From the NCBI RefSeq assembly GCF_013602415.1, contig NZ_WPAG02000002.1:3785480-3849479 (forward strand): 64,000 nucleotides of DNA. Direction: 5' to 3'. Within the stretch, counting starts at the first letter, position 1. Each line of letters opens with the position of its first letter. Positions 37,678 through 46,707 of this stretch are shown piece by piece. The DNA comes from Rhodococcus sp. B50 (lineage in GTDB: Bacteria > Actinomycetota > Actinomycetes > Mycobacteriales > Mycobacteriaceae). Position numbers and translations under genes: made by a program. The notes under the pieces were generated by a model. It was not told the origin of the DNA. It saw nothing but the letters and a program-made list of their open reading frames with translations, and made no database searches.

Positions 37678-38688
37678 GTGGACCCCGTCGACGCACTACG
37701 CGAAGTCGCTTTCTGGCTCGAACGCGAACATGCCGACACCTATCGCGTGCAGGCCTACCGTCGCGCGGCCGAGGTGCTCGCCGAGGTGAACGAACACAAG
37801 CGCGAGGTGCTGCGGAAGACCGACTCGTGGACGGACCTGCCGGGTGTCGGGAAGAAGACCGCGACGGTCGTCCGCGAATCCTTCGACGGCGTGCCCGCCT
37901 ATCTCGCGCAGTTGCGTGAGGAGGCCGAACCGATCGGGCGCGGCGCCCGCGACCTGCTCGAGTCGCTGCGCGGAGATCTGCACACCCACTCGAACTGGTC
38001 GGACGGCGGCAGTCCGATCGACGAGATGCACCGTGTCGCGTCGACGATGATCGGGCACGAGTACTTCGCTCTCACCGACCACTCCCCTCGGCTGAAGGTC
38101 GCGAACGGCCTGACCGCGGAGCGACTGCGTTCACAGCTCGGCATCGTCGCGCAGATCAACGAGAACACCGACGGTGCACGGATTCTCACCGGAATCGAGG
38201 TCGACATCCTCGACGACGGTTCGCTCGATCAGGACGAGGGCCTGCTCGCCGAACTCGACGTCGTCGTCGCGAGCGTGCACTCGAACCTGCGGGCCGACCG
38301 GTCGGTGATGACGAAACGCATGCTGCGTGCGGCGGCGAATCCTCACGTCGACGTCCTCGGGCACTGCACGGGGCGGCTCGTCGCCGGTGGCCGTGGAAGC
38401 CGGCCCGAATCGAAGTTCGACGCCGAGAAGGTCTTCGCTGCGTGTCGTGACCACGACACCGCCGTCGAGATCAACTGCCGGCCCGAACGACGCGACCCGC
38501 CCTCGCGCCTCATCGATCTCGCACTCGAGACCGGGTGCCTGTTCTCCATCGACACCGACGCGCACGCACCCGGGCAGCTCGACTGGCTCGGGTACGGTTG
38601 CGAACGTGCCGCCGAGCGGGGTGTCGAACCCGAACAGGTGATCAACACCTGGGAGGTCGACGACCTGCTGGCGTGGACCGACAGCTAG
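37678..38688 (+). CDS. PHP-domain phosphoesterase with helix-hairpin-helix (PolX-type, no polymerase core)
   Basis: A 336-residue protein. The N-terminal 90 residues contain a helix-hairpin-helix (WTDLPGVGKKTATVVRE) like the PolX DNA-binding part. The rest is a PHP metallophosphoesterase with DLHTHSNWSDGG, ALTDHSPRL, ASVHSNLR, LGHCTG and SIDTDAHAPGQLDWL, giving most of the expected metal ligands. A role in DNA end or repair processing is inferred. GTG 37678 has GGAGGG almost touching it, and CACAAT stands seven bases upstream, so a leaderless message is possible; ATG 37636 is an alternative start. Confidence 0.8.
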   Translation: MDPVDALREVAFWLEREHADTYRVQAYRRAAEVLAEVNEHKREVLRKTDSWTDLPGVGKKTATVVRESFDGVPAYLAQLREEAEPIGRGARDLLESLRGDLHTHSNWSDGGSPIDEMHRVASTMIGHEYFALTDHSPRLKVANGLTAERLRSQLGIVAQINENTDGARILTGIEVDILDDGSLDQDEGLLAELDVVVASVHSNLRADRSVMTKRMLRAAANPHVDVLGHCTGRLVAGGRGSRPESKFDAEKVFAACRDHDTAVEINCRPERRDPPSRLIDLALETGCLFSIDTDAHAPGQLDWLGYGCERAAERGVEPEQVINTWEVDDLLAWTDS

Positions 38689-38697
38689 GGGATGCGC

Positions 38698-40134
38698 ATG
38701 GACCACGTCGACGTACTGATCGTCGGAGCCGGACTGTCCGGCATCGGTGCCGGTTACCGGCTGCAGACACAGTGCCCGGATCTCGAGTACACGATCCTCG
38801 AGAGTCGCGAGGCGATCGGTGGTACGTGGGATCTGTTCCGGTACCCCGGAATCCGGTCGGACAGCGACATGTACACGCTCGGCTTCCCGTTCCGCCCGTG
38901 GCGGGGCGAGAAGTCCATCGCCGACGGCCCCGACATCCTGCAGTACATCCGTGACACCGCCGCCGAGTTCGCCATCGACAAACGGATCCGATTCGGCCAC
39001 AAGGTGATCGACGCATCCTGGTCCTCGGAGAACGCCCGTTGGACGGTTCGCGCCACGACCGGGGACGGCACCGTCGAGATCTCCTGCTCCTTCCTCTACA
39101 TCTGCAGCGGCTACTACAGCTACGAGTCCGGCTATCTCCCCGACATCCCCGGCCTGCAGGATTTTGCCGGAACGATCGTGCATCCGCAGTTCTGGCCCGA
39201 CGATCTCGACTACGAGGGCAGGAAGGTCGTGGTGATCGGCAGCGGCGCCACGGCCGTCACGCTCGTGCCCGCGCTCGCGGAGAAGGCCGAGCACGTGACG
39301 ATGCTGCAACGCTCCCCCACCTACATGATGTCGCTGCCGGCCCGCGACCCGATCGCCGCGCGGATACGGCGTGCACTGCCGGATTCCGTGGCCCACCGCG
39401 CGGTGCGGGCGAAGAATGTGGTGCTCAATCTCGGCTTCTACCAGTTCTGCCGGCGATTCCCATCGGCGGCGAAAGGCGTGCTGCGCATGCTCACCGAGCG
39501 TCGTCTGCGCGGCCGCGTCCCGGTCGATCCGCACTTCTCACCGCGCTACGACCCGTGGGATCAGCGGCTGTGCGTGGTCCCCGATTCCGACCTGTTCCGC
39601 ACCCTGCGCGCCGGGAGGGCCGAGATCGTCACCGACCGGATCGACACCGTCACCGAGAAGAGTGTGCGGCTGAAGTCCGGGCGAGAACTCGAGGCCGAGA
39701 TCCTGATTCCCGCAACCGGTCTGCAGTTGGTGCCGGCGGGGGGAATCGAGTTCGTCGTGGACGGCGAGACGATCGACCTCTCCACCCGGTTCATCTACCG
39801 GGGCATGATGCTCGACGGCGTTCCCAATGCCGCGATGTGCCTCGGCTACACCAATGCGTCGTGGACACTGCGCGCCGATCTCGCGTCTCTCTACGTGTGC
39901 CGGGTGCTCCGGCACATGCGCCGCAACGGCTACCGCTCGGCGGTTCCGAGATATTCGGGCGACGGACGCACCCGTCCGCTCCTCGGTCTCGACTCGGGCT
40001 ACATCCACCGGGCGGAAGGTGCTCTCCCCAAGCAGGGTTCGCGCAGTCCGTGGCTCATGCGGCAGAACTATCTCCTCGACCTGCCCACCATGCGGTTCGG
40101 GCGTATCGACGAGTCGATGGTGTTCGTTCCCTGA
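38698..40134 (+). CDS. EthA-like Baeyer-Villiger flavin monooxygenase
   Basis: A 478-residue FAD/NADPH monooxygenase. It has the FAD site VGAGLSGIGAGY (residues 9-20), EthA-type FRYPGIRSDSDMYTLGFPFRPW (48-69), the complete Baeyer-Villiger fingerprint FAGTIVHPQFWP (156-167) and a second Rossmann motif GSGATA (181-186). It is closely similar along its length to mycobacterial EthA, which oxidises ketones and activates ethionamide. ATG 38698 sits six bases behind AGGGG; ATG 38692 overlaps that sequence. It directly follows the PHP gene. No EthR-like regulator is adjacent. Confidence 0.9.
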   Translation: MDHVDVLIVGAGLSGIGAGYRLQTQCPDLEYTILESREAIGGTWDLFRYPGIRSDSDMYTLGFPFRPWRGEKSIADGPDILQYIRDTAAEFAIDKRIRFGHKVIDASWSSENARWTVRATTGDGTVEISCSFLYICSGYYSYESGYLPDIPGLQDFAGTIVHPQFWPDDLDYEGRKVVVIGSGATAVTLVPALAEKAEHVTMLQRSPTYMMSLPARDPIAARIRRALPDSVAHRAVRAKNVVLNLGFYQFCRRFPSAAKGVLRMLTERRLRGRVPVDPHFSPRYDPWDQRLCVVPDSDLFRTLRAGRAEIVTDRIDTVTEKSVRLKSGRELEAEILIPATGLQLVPAGGIEFVVDGETIDLSTRFIYRGMMLDGVPNAAMCLGYTNASWTLRADLASLYVCRVLRHMRRNGYRSAVPRYSGDGRTRPLLGLDSGYIHRAEGALPKQGSRSPWLMRQNYLLDLPTMRFGRIDESMVFVP

Positions 40135-40150
40135 CCGTCGGCGCCGTCGT

Positions 40151-40168
40151 GTGGTCGAGCTCGACCAC
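40151..40168. promoter_or_regulatory. Perfect 18-base palindrome upstream of the ABM protein
   Basis: GTGGTCGAGCTCGACCAC is an exact palindrome 17 bases after the monooxygenase stop and 94 bases before the ABM-domain start. It could be an operator for the small gene or a terminator hairpin for the monooxygenase, although without a loop it is more like a protein-binding site. Confidence 0.4.
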
Positions 40169-40261
40169 CTCGCCCGGAGTATCCGTGGTCCGGCCCGCGA
40201 TGAGTTCGACTCCGCTTGCAGGTCCTACTACCGACGGACAGTTACCACGGCAGGGGAAACC

Positions 40262-40552
40262 ATGATCATCGTCGCAGGACATCTCACCATCGACGCCGAG
40301 CGGCGCGAGTCCTATCTGGAAACCTGCAAGGCCGTCGTCGAGGCGGCCCGCAGAGCACCGGGCTGCCTCGACTTCGCCGTCACCGCAGACCTCATCGAAT
40401 CCGATCGCATCTGTGTCTACGAACGGTGGGAGTCACAGGCACACCTCGACGACTTCCGTGGCAGCGGACCCGACGACGATCAGGCCCGATGGATCCGGTC
40501 GATGGCGGTGTCCGAGTACCTCATCCCGGATATGCAACCGTCGAACGAGTAG
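40262..40552 (+). CDS. ABM-domain (antibiotic biosynthesis monooxygenase fold) protein
   Basis: A 96-residue protein of the dimeric alpha/beta-barrel ABM family (YgiN/HmoA-like): IIVAGHLTIDAERRESYLETCKAVVEAARRAPGCLDFAVTADL (in part) and ICVYERWESQAHLDDF. Such proteins are cofactor-free oxygenases, haem-degrading enzymes or stress proteins; which one cannot be told. ATG 40262 has AGGGG six bases upstream. Confidence 0.82.
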   Translation: MIIVAGHLTIDAERRESYLETCKAVVEAARRAPGCLDFAVTADLIESDRICVYERWESQAHLDDFRGSGPDDDQARWIRSMAVSEYLIPDMQPSNE

Positions 40553-40559
40553 TTCTCGT

Positions 40560-40592
40560 CGCAGATCCCGCCGGAGATCGACAGGATCTGCG
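40560..40592. terminator. Hairpin between convergent ABM and pirin genes
   Basis: CGCAGATCC (40560-40568) pairs perfectly with GGATCTGCG (40584-40592) across a 15-base loop, in the 47-base space between two converging genes. It could terminate either. Confidence 0.45.
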
Positions 40593-40599
40593 CACTCGG

Positions 40600-41628
40600 T
40601 CAGCGCTCCTCGAGCTTCTCGTCGGGATACCGCGCGAACCGCCCGGCGTCCCGGTCGTGCACGGGACCGTCGCTGTTCCACGGCCATCCGCCGAAGCCGG
40701 TGCGACGGTAGTCCTCGAACGCCTGGCGGACGCCGGCCTCGTCGTTGAGCACGAACGGGCCGTACGAGACGACAGGTTCGCCGATCGGTCGGCCCTGCAG
40801 CATCAGGATCTGCGTGCCCTCGTCGCCACCGGTGAGGTGCACCGGCACCGACGCGTCGACGACGGCCCCGTGCCCGGACTCGATCACCCGGTCGCCGATC
40901 CGCACCGGAGAGCCGCTGTACACGTACAGGACTCGCTGCGTCCGGTCGCCGCGTGCGGCCGGCAGCTCCCAGCGCGCACCGCACGACAGGTCGATGTTCC
41001 AGATCGCCACGTCCGTGCCGGGTCGGGACGCCCACGAGTTCGGCGGGGGCGGCGGCGGAGTGAGGCCGTCGAGCTCACCTGCGAGGACCCGGACGGAGAC
41101 CGCGCGACCCTCCTCGTCCGCGACCGTCACCGTGGGAGTGTCCTCGTTCCACAGCATCGAGAAGTACGGGTCGGCGGTCTTCGATTCGGCCGGCAGGTTC
41201 AGCCAGATCTGGAACAACTCGAGCGGGTTGCCCGAATCCTTGTTCAGCAGAGGGAACATCTCGCTGTGCACGATCCCGTTGCCGGCCGTGAGCCACTGCG
41301 TGTCGCCCTCACCGAAACGCGCCGCCGCACCCACGGAATCGGAGTGGTCGACGAATCCGGACCGCACGAAGGTCACCGTCTCGAAGCCGCGGTGCGGATG
41401 TCCGGGGAAGCCGGGGACTGTGGTGCCGTGGTACATGCTCCACCCCGCCGGGTTGCCGAAGTCCTGGCCGAGCGGGCGGCCGTCGAGCGACGCGTCGGGT
41501 CCGAGATCGTCGTTGCCCGCCGGATAGGCGTCGAGGTGGTGCACGGCGAACAGGAACGGATCGAGCGTCTGCCAGGGCGAACCCAGCCGGAATACCTGGA
41601 GTACCGGAGTGGAGGCTGCTGAGGTCAT
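40600..41628 (-). CDS. Pirin family protein
   Basis: A 342-residue bicupin. The metal-binding pirin motifs are present: GFPGHPHRGFETVTFV, LTAGNGIVHSEMFP and FQIWLNLPAESK. Pirins bind iron; some act as quercetinases or redox cofactors. A proline run (PPPPPP) separates the two cupins. Its ATG overlaps the stop of the spermidine-synthase-like gene (ATGA). Confidence 0.9.
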   Translation of the reverse strand: MTSAASTPVLQVFRLGSPWQTLDPFLFAVHHLDAYPAGNDDLGPDASLDGRPLGQDFGNPAGWSMYHGTTVPGFPGHPHRGFETVTFVRSGFVDHSDSVGAAARFGEGDTQWLTAGNGIVHSEMFPLLNKDSGNPLELFQIWLNLPAESKTADPYFSMLWNEDTPTVTVADEEGRAVSVRVLAGELDGLTPPPPPPNSWASRPGTDVAIWNIDLSCGARWELPAARGDRTQRVLYVYSGSPVRIGDRVIESGHGAVVDASVPVHLTGGDEGTQILMLQGRPIGEPVVSYGPFVLNDEAGVRQAFEDYRRTGFGGWPWNSDGPVHDRDAGRFARYPDEKLEER

Positions 41629-42539
41629 GACCGGTGCAACTCTGTGCCCGTGCTCTTTGTTCCGGGTGGTGTGGTGGCCTCACTGTCGTCGAGTACCCGC
41701 GACCCGGCGGCGAACTTCACCACCTGGTCACCCAGCCGTATCTGTGCGGGCACGGCACCGCCGAGCAGGTCGCGGGCCAGGGCCGGGGAGTCGCCGAGCG
41801 GCAGGTCGCTGCCGGCGATGACGACGTTGCCGTAGCGACGTCCCTTGAGCATCGCGGGGTCGGCGATGATCACGGTGTGCTCGAAGACCTCACCGATCGT
41901 CGCGGCCTCGCGTTTCGCGACGGCCAGGTCCCGGAAGTCGCCGCAGTTGACGACGTAGACACCGCCGGGAGCGAGCACGCGCCGGGCGTGCTGCGTGAAC
42001 TGGAGAGTCGTGAGCGCGACGGGAGTGCGGTTGTAGGCGAAGACATCCCGCACGATCACGTCGCGGCTCGCGTCGGAGAGCGAGGCGAGGACCTGGCGGG
42101 CCTCCCCCACCCGGATGCGCAGCAGCGGTGCGCGGGGCAGGTCGAACCAGTGACGGACGAGTTCGGCGAGGCGACCGTCGATCTCGACGACCACCTGCCG
42201 CGCGTCGGGATAGACGGCGGCGAAGTAGCGCGCCATCGTGCACGCACCCCCGCCCAGATGCAGCACACGCAGTCTCGAGTCACGTTCGAATCTGCTCTCG
42301 ACGAGCATTGCCATCCACCGCATGTACTCGAACTCGAGCAGAGCCGGATCGCTCAGGTCGATGTGCGAGCTGGGCACCCCGTTGATCTCGAGTACCCAGC
42401 CGTCGGCAAGGTAGCGATCCTTGACGAGCTCGCACGTGCCCGTGTCGATGTCGTACAACCCCTCGACCGGGCCACCCGGTGCACCCGTCTTCTCCTTGCG
42501 CGGCGACGATGCGGCGCGGCCACCTCGTTGCCTGCTCAT
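41625..42539 (-). CDS. Spermidine-synthase-like methyltransferase-fold protein
   Basis: A 304-residue protein with a Rossmann methyltransferase fold of the spermidine synthase type: LHLGGGACTMARYFAAVYP, VVEIDGRLAELVRHWFDLP, VRDVFAYNRTP and VLAPGGVYVVNCGD. The N-terminal beta-hairpin domain is short and the usual gatekeeper residues of true SpeE are not evident, so polyamine synthesis is doubtful. It lies upstream of and overlapping the pirin gene. Confidence 0.8.
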   Translation of the reverse strand: MSRQRGGRAASSPRKEKTGAPGGPVEGLYDIDTGTCELVKDRYLADGWVLEINGVPSSHIDLSDPALLEFEYMRWMAMLVESRFERDSRLRVLHLGGGACTMARYFAAVYPDARQVVVEIDGRLAELVRHWFDLPRAPLLRIRVGEARQVLASLSDASRDVIVRDVFAYNRTPVALTTLQFTQHARRVLAPGGVYVVNCGDFRDLAVAKREAATIGEVFEHTVIIADPAMLKGRRYGNVVIAGSDLPLGDSPALARDLLGGAVPAQIRLGDQVVKFAAGSRVLDDSEATTPPGTKSTGTELHRS

Positions 42540-42573
42540 ACGACGAGCCTAGTACCGCCCGATCGGCATCGGA

Positions 42574-43890
42574 TCAGAGGTGGAGGTCCTCCTTGCGCAT
42601 CATCGCGGTTGCAATGACGCTGATCACGGACGTGAGGACGAGGTAGCCGCAGGCGAGCCACGGACCGCCGGCCACGGCGATGAGCGCGGTGAGGATCATC
42701 GGTGTGACACCCGACGCGTAGATGCCCGAGAACTGGTAGACGACCGACAGGCCCGTGTAGCGGATCTCCGCCGGGTACAGGCTCGCGTACAGCGTTCCCT
42801 GCGCGCCGTAGAACAGGGCGTGGACCACGCCGAAGACGAGGATCATCGCCACGGCGAACCAGAACAGGTCGTTCGTGCCGAACAGGGCGAAGGTCGGGAA
42901 CACCGCGACGCCGTAGGCGGCGATGCCGACGGTGTAGACCTGCTTCGCGCCGAACCGGTCCACCAACAGACCCGAGACCGGGAGCAGTACCGCCATGACC
43001 AGGGCCGCGAGAGTGACGACGAGGAGCACCGGCACCTTCTCCAAGTCCAGGTCCTTGGTGGCGTAGGTGATGGCGAACACGCCCCACGTGTTGAACGCCG
43101 CGCCTTCGCCCCACCGCGACAGCAGACCCAGGACGGTGCTGCGTCGCACGCCGGGCCTGAATACGTCCACGAGCGGCGCCGACGACTTCTTCGCGAGCTC
43201 CTGCACCTCGCGGAAGGCAGGGGTCTCGTCGACCTTCAGGCGCACGACGAAGCCGACGGCGACGAGCACGAGGCTGAGCAGGAACGCGATCCGCCAGCCG
43301 TACGACAGGAACTGCTGCTCGTCGAAGATCACCTGGAGCGCCGCGAAGACCGCAGTACCCAACGCGAGACCGAGGGCGAGGCCCACCTGCGGGATGCTGC
43401 CGAACAGACCACGCTTCTTCTCCGGGCTGTGCTCGACGGCGAGTAGCACGGCCCCGGCCCACTCGCCACCGAGGGCGAAGCCCTGCAGGATGCGCAGCAG
43501 GAGCAGCAGGATCGGTGCGACCACACCCACCTGCGCGTGGGTGGGCAGGACACCCATCAGCGCCGTGGCGATGCCCATGATGAACATCGTCAGCGCGAGG
43601 GTCTTCTTGCGGCCGATCCGGTCGCCGATGTGGCCGAAGACGACACCACCGATGGGGCGGACCACGAAGCCGACGGCGAAGGTGGCGAAGGCCAGCATCG
43701 TCCCGACGAACGAACTCTGGTCGGGGAAGAACAGCTGGTTGAAGACCAGGCTCGCGGCCGTGGCGTAGAGGAAGAAGTCGTACCACTCCACCGTGGTGCC
43801 GAGCAGGCTCGCCGCGACTACAGTGCGTAATCGCTTGCGGCGATCGAGATCGGACTCGGGTGCGGAACTGGGCTGCGACAGCGTGGTCAT
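42574..43890 (-). CDS. MFS transporter, metabolite:proton symporter (MHS) family
   Basis: A 438-residue twelve-helix transporter. VVAASLLGTTVEWYDFFLYATAASLVFNQLFFP at the N terminus and GHIGDRIGRKKTLALTMFIMG in the loop are diagnostic of the MHS family (ShiA, ProP, KgtP), which import organic acids or compatible solutes with protons. The substrate is not identified. It is divergent from the alkanesulfonate monooxygenase gene (163 bases). Confidence 0.88.
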   Translation of the reverse strand: MTTLSQPSSAPESDLDRRKRLRTVVAASLLGTTVEWYDFFLYATAASLVFNQLFFPDQSSFVGTMLAFATFAVGFVVRPIGGVVFGHIGDRIGRKKTLALTMFIMGIATALMGVLPTHAQVGVVAPILLLLLRILQGFALGGEWAGAVLLAVEHSPEKKRGLFGSIPQVGLALGLALGTAVFAALQVIFDEQQFLSYGWRIAFLLSLVLVAVGFVVRLKVDETPAFREVQELAKKSSAPLVDVFRPGVRRSTVLGLLSRWGEGAAFNTWGVFAITYATKDLDLEKVPVLLVVTLAALVMAVLLPVSGLLVDRFGAKQVYTVGIAAYGVAVFPTFALFGTNDLFWFAVAMILVFGVVHALFYGAQGTLYASLYPAEIRYTGLSVVYQFSGIYASGVTPMILTALIAVAGGPWLACGYLVLTSVISVIATAMMRKEDLHL

Positions 43891-44053
43891 GGACTCGATT
43901 CCCGGTGGTGGACAGCGTGCAACCCGGCGACGCTAACCACGTAGGACGCATTCACACACGGGTTCCGATCATGTTGATTGCAAATGTTGCCGCGCCCGGT
44001 TGCGGACTGTTTTCCTGGACGTCACGCTCTGCCGTCGACTCGAGGACTTCGTC

Positions 44054-45223
44054 TTGTCTCTGCATATGCACTGGTTCCTGCCCACCTACGGCGATTCGCG
44101 AAATCTGATGGCAGGGGGCCACGGCAGTTCGATGTCGGGCGATCGTCCGGCGACGCTGCGGTATCTGAACCAGATCGCCTCGGCCGCGGAGTCGAGCGGC
44201 TTCGAATCGGTCCTCACTCCCACCGGTGCGTGGTGTGAGGACGCCTGGTTGACGACGGCGATGCTGATCGACACCACGGAGTCGCTCAAGTTCCTCGTGG
44301 CGTTGCGTCCTGGGCTGATCAGCCCCACGCTGGCCGCGCAGATGGCTGCGACCTTCCAGTGGCAGTCGCAGGGACGCCTGCTCCTCAACGTCGTCACCGG
44401 CGGGGAGGACCACGAACAGCGCACTTTCGGTGACTTCCTCGACAAGAACCAGCGGTACGCGCGCTGCGGCGAGTATCTCGATGTGCTGAAGCGTCTGTGG
44501 GCGGGCAACGGCCCGGTCGACTTCGAGGGCGAGTACATCCGGGTCGAGAACGCGCAGCTCCAGCGCATTCCCGATCCGGTGCCGCCGCTCTTCTTCGGTG
44601 GCTCCTCCCCTGCGGCCGGCACCGTCGCGTCACAGTTCTGCGACACCTACCTCACCTGGGGTGAGCCGCCGGTCGCCGTCGCCGACAAGATCGCGTGGAT
44701 CCGCGGCCTCGCCGACATCCAGGGACGCACCCTCGACTACGGCATCCGCCTGCACGTCATCACCCGCGACACCTCCGAGGAGGCGTGGGCCGAGGCCGAT
44801 CGTCTGCTCTCCGCGCTCGACCCCGCGACCATCGAGAAGGCCCAGCAGAGCCTGGCCCGTTCCGGTTCCGAGGGTCAGCGCCGGATGGTCGAACTGCACG
44901 GTGGCGGCAGTGCCTACGCCGCGAGCAAGGACGCCCGCACCCTCGAGGTCTCGCCCAACCTGTGGGCGGGTGTCGGACTCGTCCGCGGCGGCGCGGGCAC
45001 CGCGCTGGTCGGTTCTCACGAGGAGGTCGCCGACCGCATCGCCGAGTACGCCGAGATCGGTCTCGACCACTTCGTGCTGTCGGGCTACCCGCATCTCGAG
45101 GAGGCCTATCGCTTCGGTGACGGCGTGCGTCCGATCCTCGAGCGCCGCGGGCTCATTGCTCCGGCCTCCCATCATTCGGGCGACCTGTCGGGTTCGACGG
45201 CCTTCCTGCCCGCCGCTCACTGA
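44054..45223 (+). CDS. ssuD: Alkanesulfonate monooxygenase (SsuD-like, FMNH2-dependent)
   Basis: A 389-residue bacterial-luciferase-fold enzyme. The start TTG 44054 gives MSLHMHWFLPTYGDSR, matching the SsuD N terminus, and GAGGA lies seven bases upstream. Further SsuD-type segments are ESVLTPTGAWCEDAW, RLLLNVVTGGEDHEQRTFGDFLDKNQRYAR, FFGGSSPAAG and FVLSGYPHLEEAYRFGDGV. The enzyme releases sulfite from alkanesulfonates and needs a separate FMN reductase, which is not nearby; no ssu or tau transporter is adjacent either. Confidence 0.88.
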   Translation: MSLHMHWFLPTYGDSRNLMAGGHGSSMSGDRPATLRYLNQIASAAESSGFESVLTPTGAWCEDAWLTTAMLIDTTESLKFLVALRPGLISPTLAAQMAATFQWQSQGRLLLNVVTGGEDHEQRTFGDFLDKNQRYARCGEYLDVLKRLWAGNGPVDFEGEYIRVENAQLQRIPDPVPPLFFGGSSPAAGTVASQFCDTYLTWGEPPVAVADKIAWIRGLADIQGRTLDYGIRLHVITRDTSEEAWAEADRLLSALDPATIEKAQQSLARSGSEGQRRMVELHGGGSAYAASKDARTLEVSPNLWAGVGLVRGGAGTALVGSHEEVADRIAEYAEIGLDHFVLSGYPHLEEAYRFGDGVRPILERRGLIAPASHHSGDLSGSTAFLPAAH

Positions 45224-45307
45224 CCGCAGGTCGCGCCGAATGTGTCGGCGCTGTTACAGCTGCGGCCCTCGTCGTGCGGATCCGTCCGCAGGACAGAGAA
45301 TGGGGCC

Positions 45308-46645
45308 ATGCCGGACCGAGGATTCACTTCCACACAGCTCGCCGCGCGCGCGGCGTACCTGTTGCGTGGCAACGACCTGGGCACCATGACGAGTGCCGCT
45401 CCCAAGCTCTATCCACACATGTGGAGCTGGGATGCGGCGTTCGTCGCCGTGGGCCTCGCGCCGCTGAGCGTCGAACGAGCGGTGGTCGAACTCGACACCT
45501 TGCTGTCGGCGCAGTGGAAGAACGGGATGATCCCGCACATCGTCTTCGCCAACGGCGTCGATGGCTACTTCCCCGGCCCGGCGCGCTGGGCGGTCTCCGA
45601 GCTGGCGACGCACGCACCGGGTCAGGTGCAGACCTCGGGCATCACCCAGCCTCCCGTGCACGCCATCGCCGTGCAGCGCATCCTCGAACATTCGAGGCGG
45701 CACGGTCGCTCGACGCGTGCTGTCGCCGAGGAGTTCCTGGACCGCCGGTGGGCGGATCTGGTGCGTTGGCACCGCTGGCTCGCCCACGCGCGCGATCTCG
45801 ACGGCAACGGCCGGATCGCGCTGTACCACGGGTGGGAGTCGGGCATGGACAACTCCCCGCGCTGGGATGCGGCATACGCCAACGTCGTCGCCGGACCGGT
45901 GCCACCCTTCCACCGCGAGGATCTCGAGCACGTCGCCGACGCCACTCAGCGACCCAGCGATCGCGAGTACGCACGCTATCTGTGGTTGCTCGAGGAGATG
46001 AAGACTGCACGATACGAGGACGGCGTGCTCGCGAAGGCCATGAGTTTCGCAGTCGAGGACGTCTTCGTCAGTGCGGTGTTCTCGTTGTCGTGCGAGGTGC
46101 TCGCGACCATCGGCGAAGAGCATTCCCGACCCAACGCCGATGTGCGCGAACTGTATTCATGGTCCGAGCGGTTCCGGAAGGGCGTGATCGCCACGACCGA
46201 CTCCCGTACGGGCGCTGCGAAGGACTTCGATCTGCGCAGCGGGAAGTGGGTGGCCACCGACACTCTCGCGATGTTCGCACCGCTGTTGTGCGGTGGTCTC
46301 GACCGGCAGGCCGAGCGGGCACTGCTGCGCACCTTCGAAGGGCCGAAGTTCTGTGGGCATCCGGACCTGCGTTATGCGGTGCCGCCGTCCACCTCCCCGG
46401 TCTCGGGCGACTTCCGTTCCCGCGAGTACTGGCGCGGGCCGGTGTGGCCCGTGATGACCTGGTTGTTCTCGTGGGCCTTTGCCCGTCGAGGGTGGGCCGA
46501 ACGCGCGAACGTGCTTCGCGCGGAAGGTCTCCGACAGGCGAGCGACGGTACCTTCGCCGAGTACTACGAACCGTTCACCGGCGATCCCCTCGGCAGCATG
46601 CAGCAGTCGTGGACCGCCGCAGCGGTATTGGACTGGCTGGGTTAG
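45308..46645 (+). CDS. GH63-like glycosidase, probable glucosylglycerate hydrolase
   Basis: A 445-residue (alpha/alpha)6-barrel protein. LYPHMWSWDAAFVAVGLAPL, WKNGMIPHIVF, YHGWESGMDNSPRWD, YWRGPVWPVMTWLFSWAF and EYYEPFTGDPLGSMQQSWTAAAVLDWLG match GH63-type hydrolases of the size of the mycobacterial glucosylglycerate hydrolase. That enzyme frees glucose from glucosylglycerate stored under nitrogen limitation. The assignment to this substrate is from family resemblance. ATG 45308 lacks a strong Shine-Dalgarno sequence. Confidence 0.78.
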   Translation: MPDRGFTSTQLAARAAYLLRGNDLGTMTSAAPKLYPHMWSWDAAFVAVGLAPLSVERAVVELDTLLSAQWKNGMIPHIVFANGVDGYFPGPARWAVSELATHAPGQVQTSGITQPPVHAIAVQRILEHSRRHGRSTRAVAEEFLDRRWADLVRWHRWLAHARDLDGNGRIALYHGWESGMDNSPRWDAAYANVVAGPVPPFHREDLEHVADATQRPSDREYARYLWLLEEMKTARYEDGVLAKAMSFAVEDVFVSAVFSLSCEVLATIGEEHSRPNADVRELYSWSERFRKGVIATTDSRTGAAKDFDLRSGKWVATDTLAMFAPLLCGGLDRQAERALLRTFEGPKFCGHPDLRYAVPPSTSPVSGDFRSREYWRGPVWPVMTWLFSWAFARRGWAERANVLRAEGLRQASDGTFAEYYEPFTGDPLGSMQQSWTAAAVLDWLG

Positions 46646-46660
46646 GCCGCTCCGCGGCCC

Positions 46661-46700
46661 GTGCGTGGTTTCGGTAGCCACGACTACCGAAACCACGCAC
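46661..46700. terminator. Bidirectional terminator between GH63 and phoX genes
   Basis: Seventeen bases (46661-46677, GTGCGTGGTTTCGGTAG) pair perfectly with 46684-46700 around a six-base loop, between two convergent stop codons. Confidence 0.8.
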
Positions 46701-46707
46701 GAGGGCA

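Noticed and set aside
41625..42539. True spermidine synthase (speE)
   Set aside because: The fold fits but key SpeE active-site residues are not evident and no polyamine genes are near, so only the fold is called.
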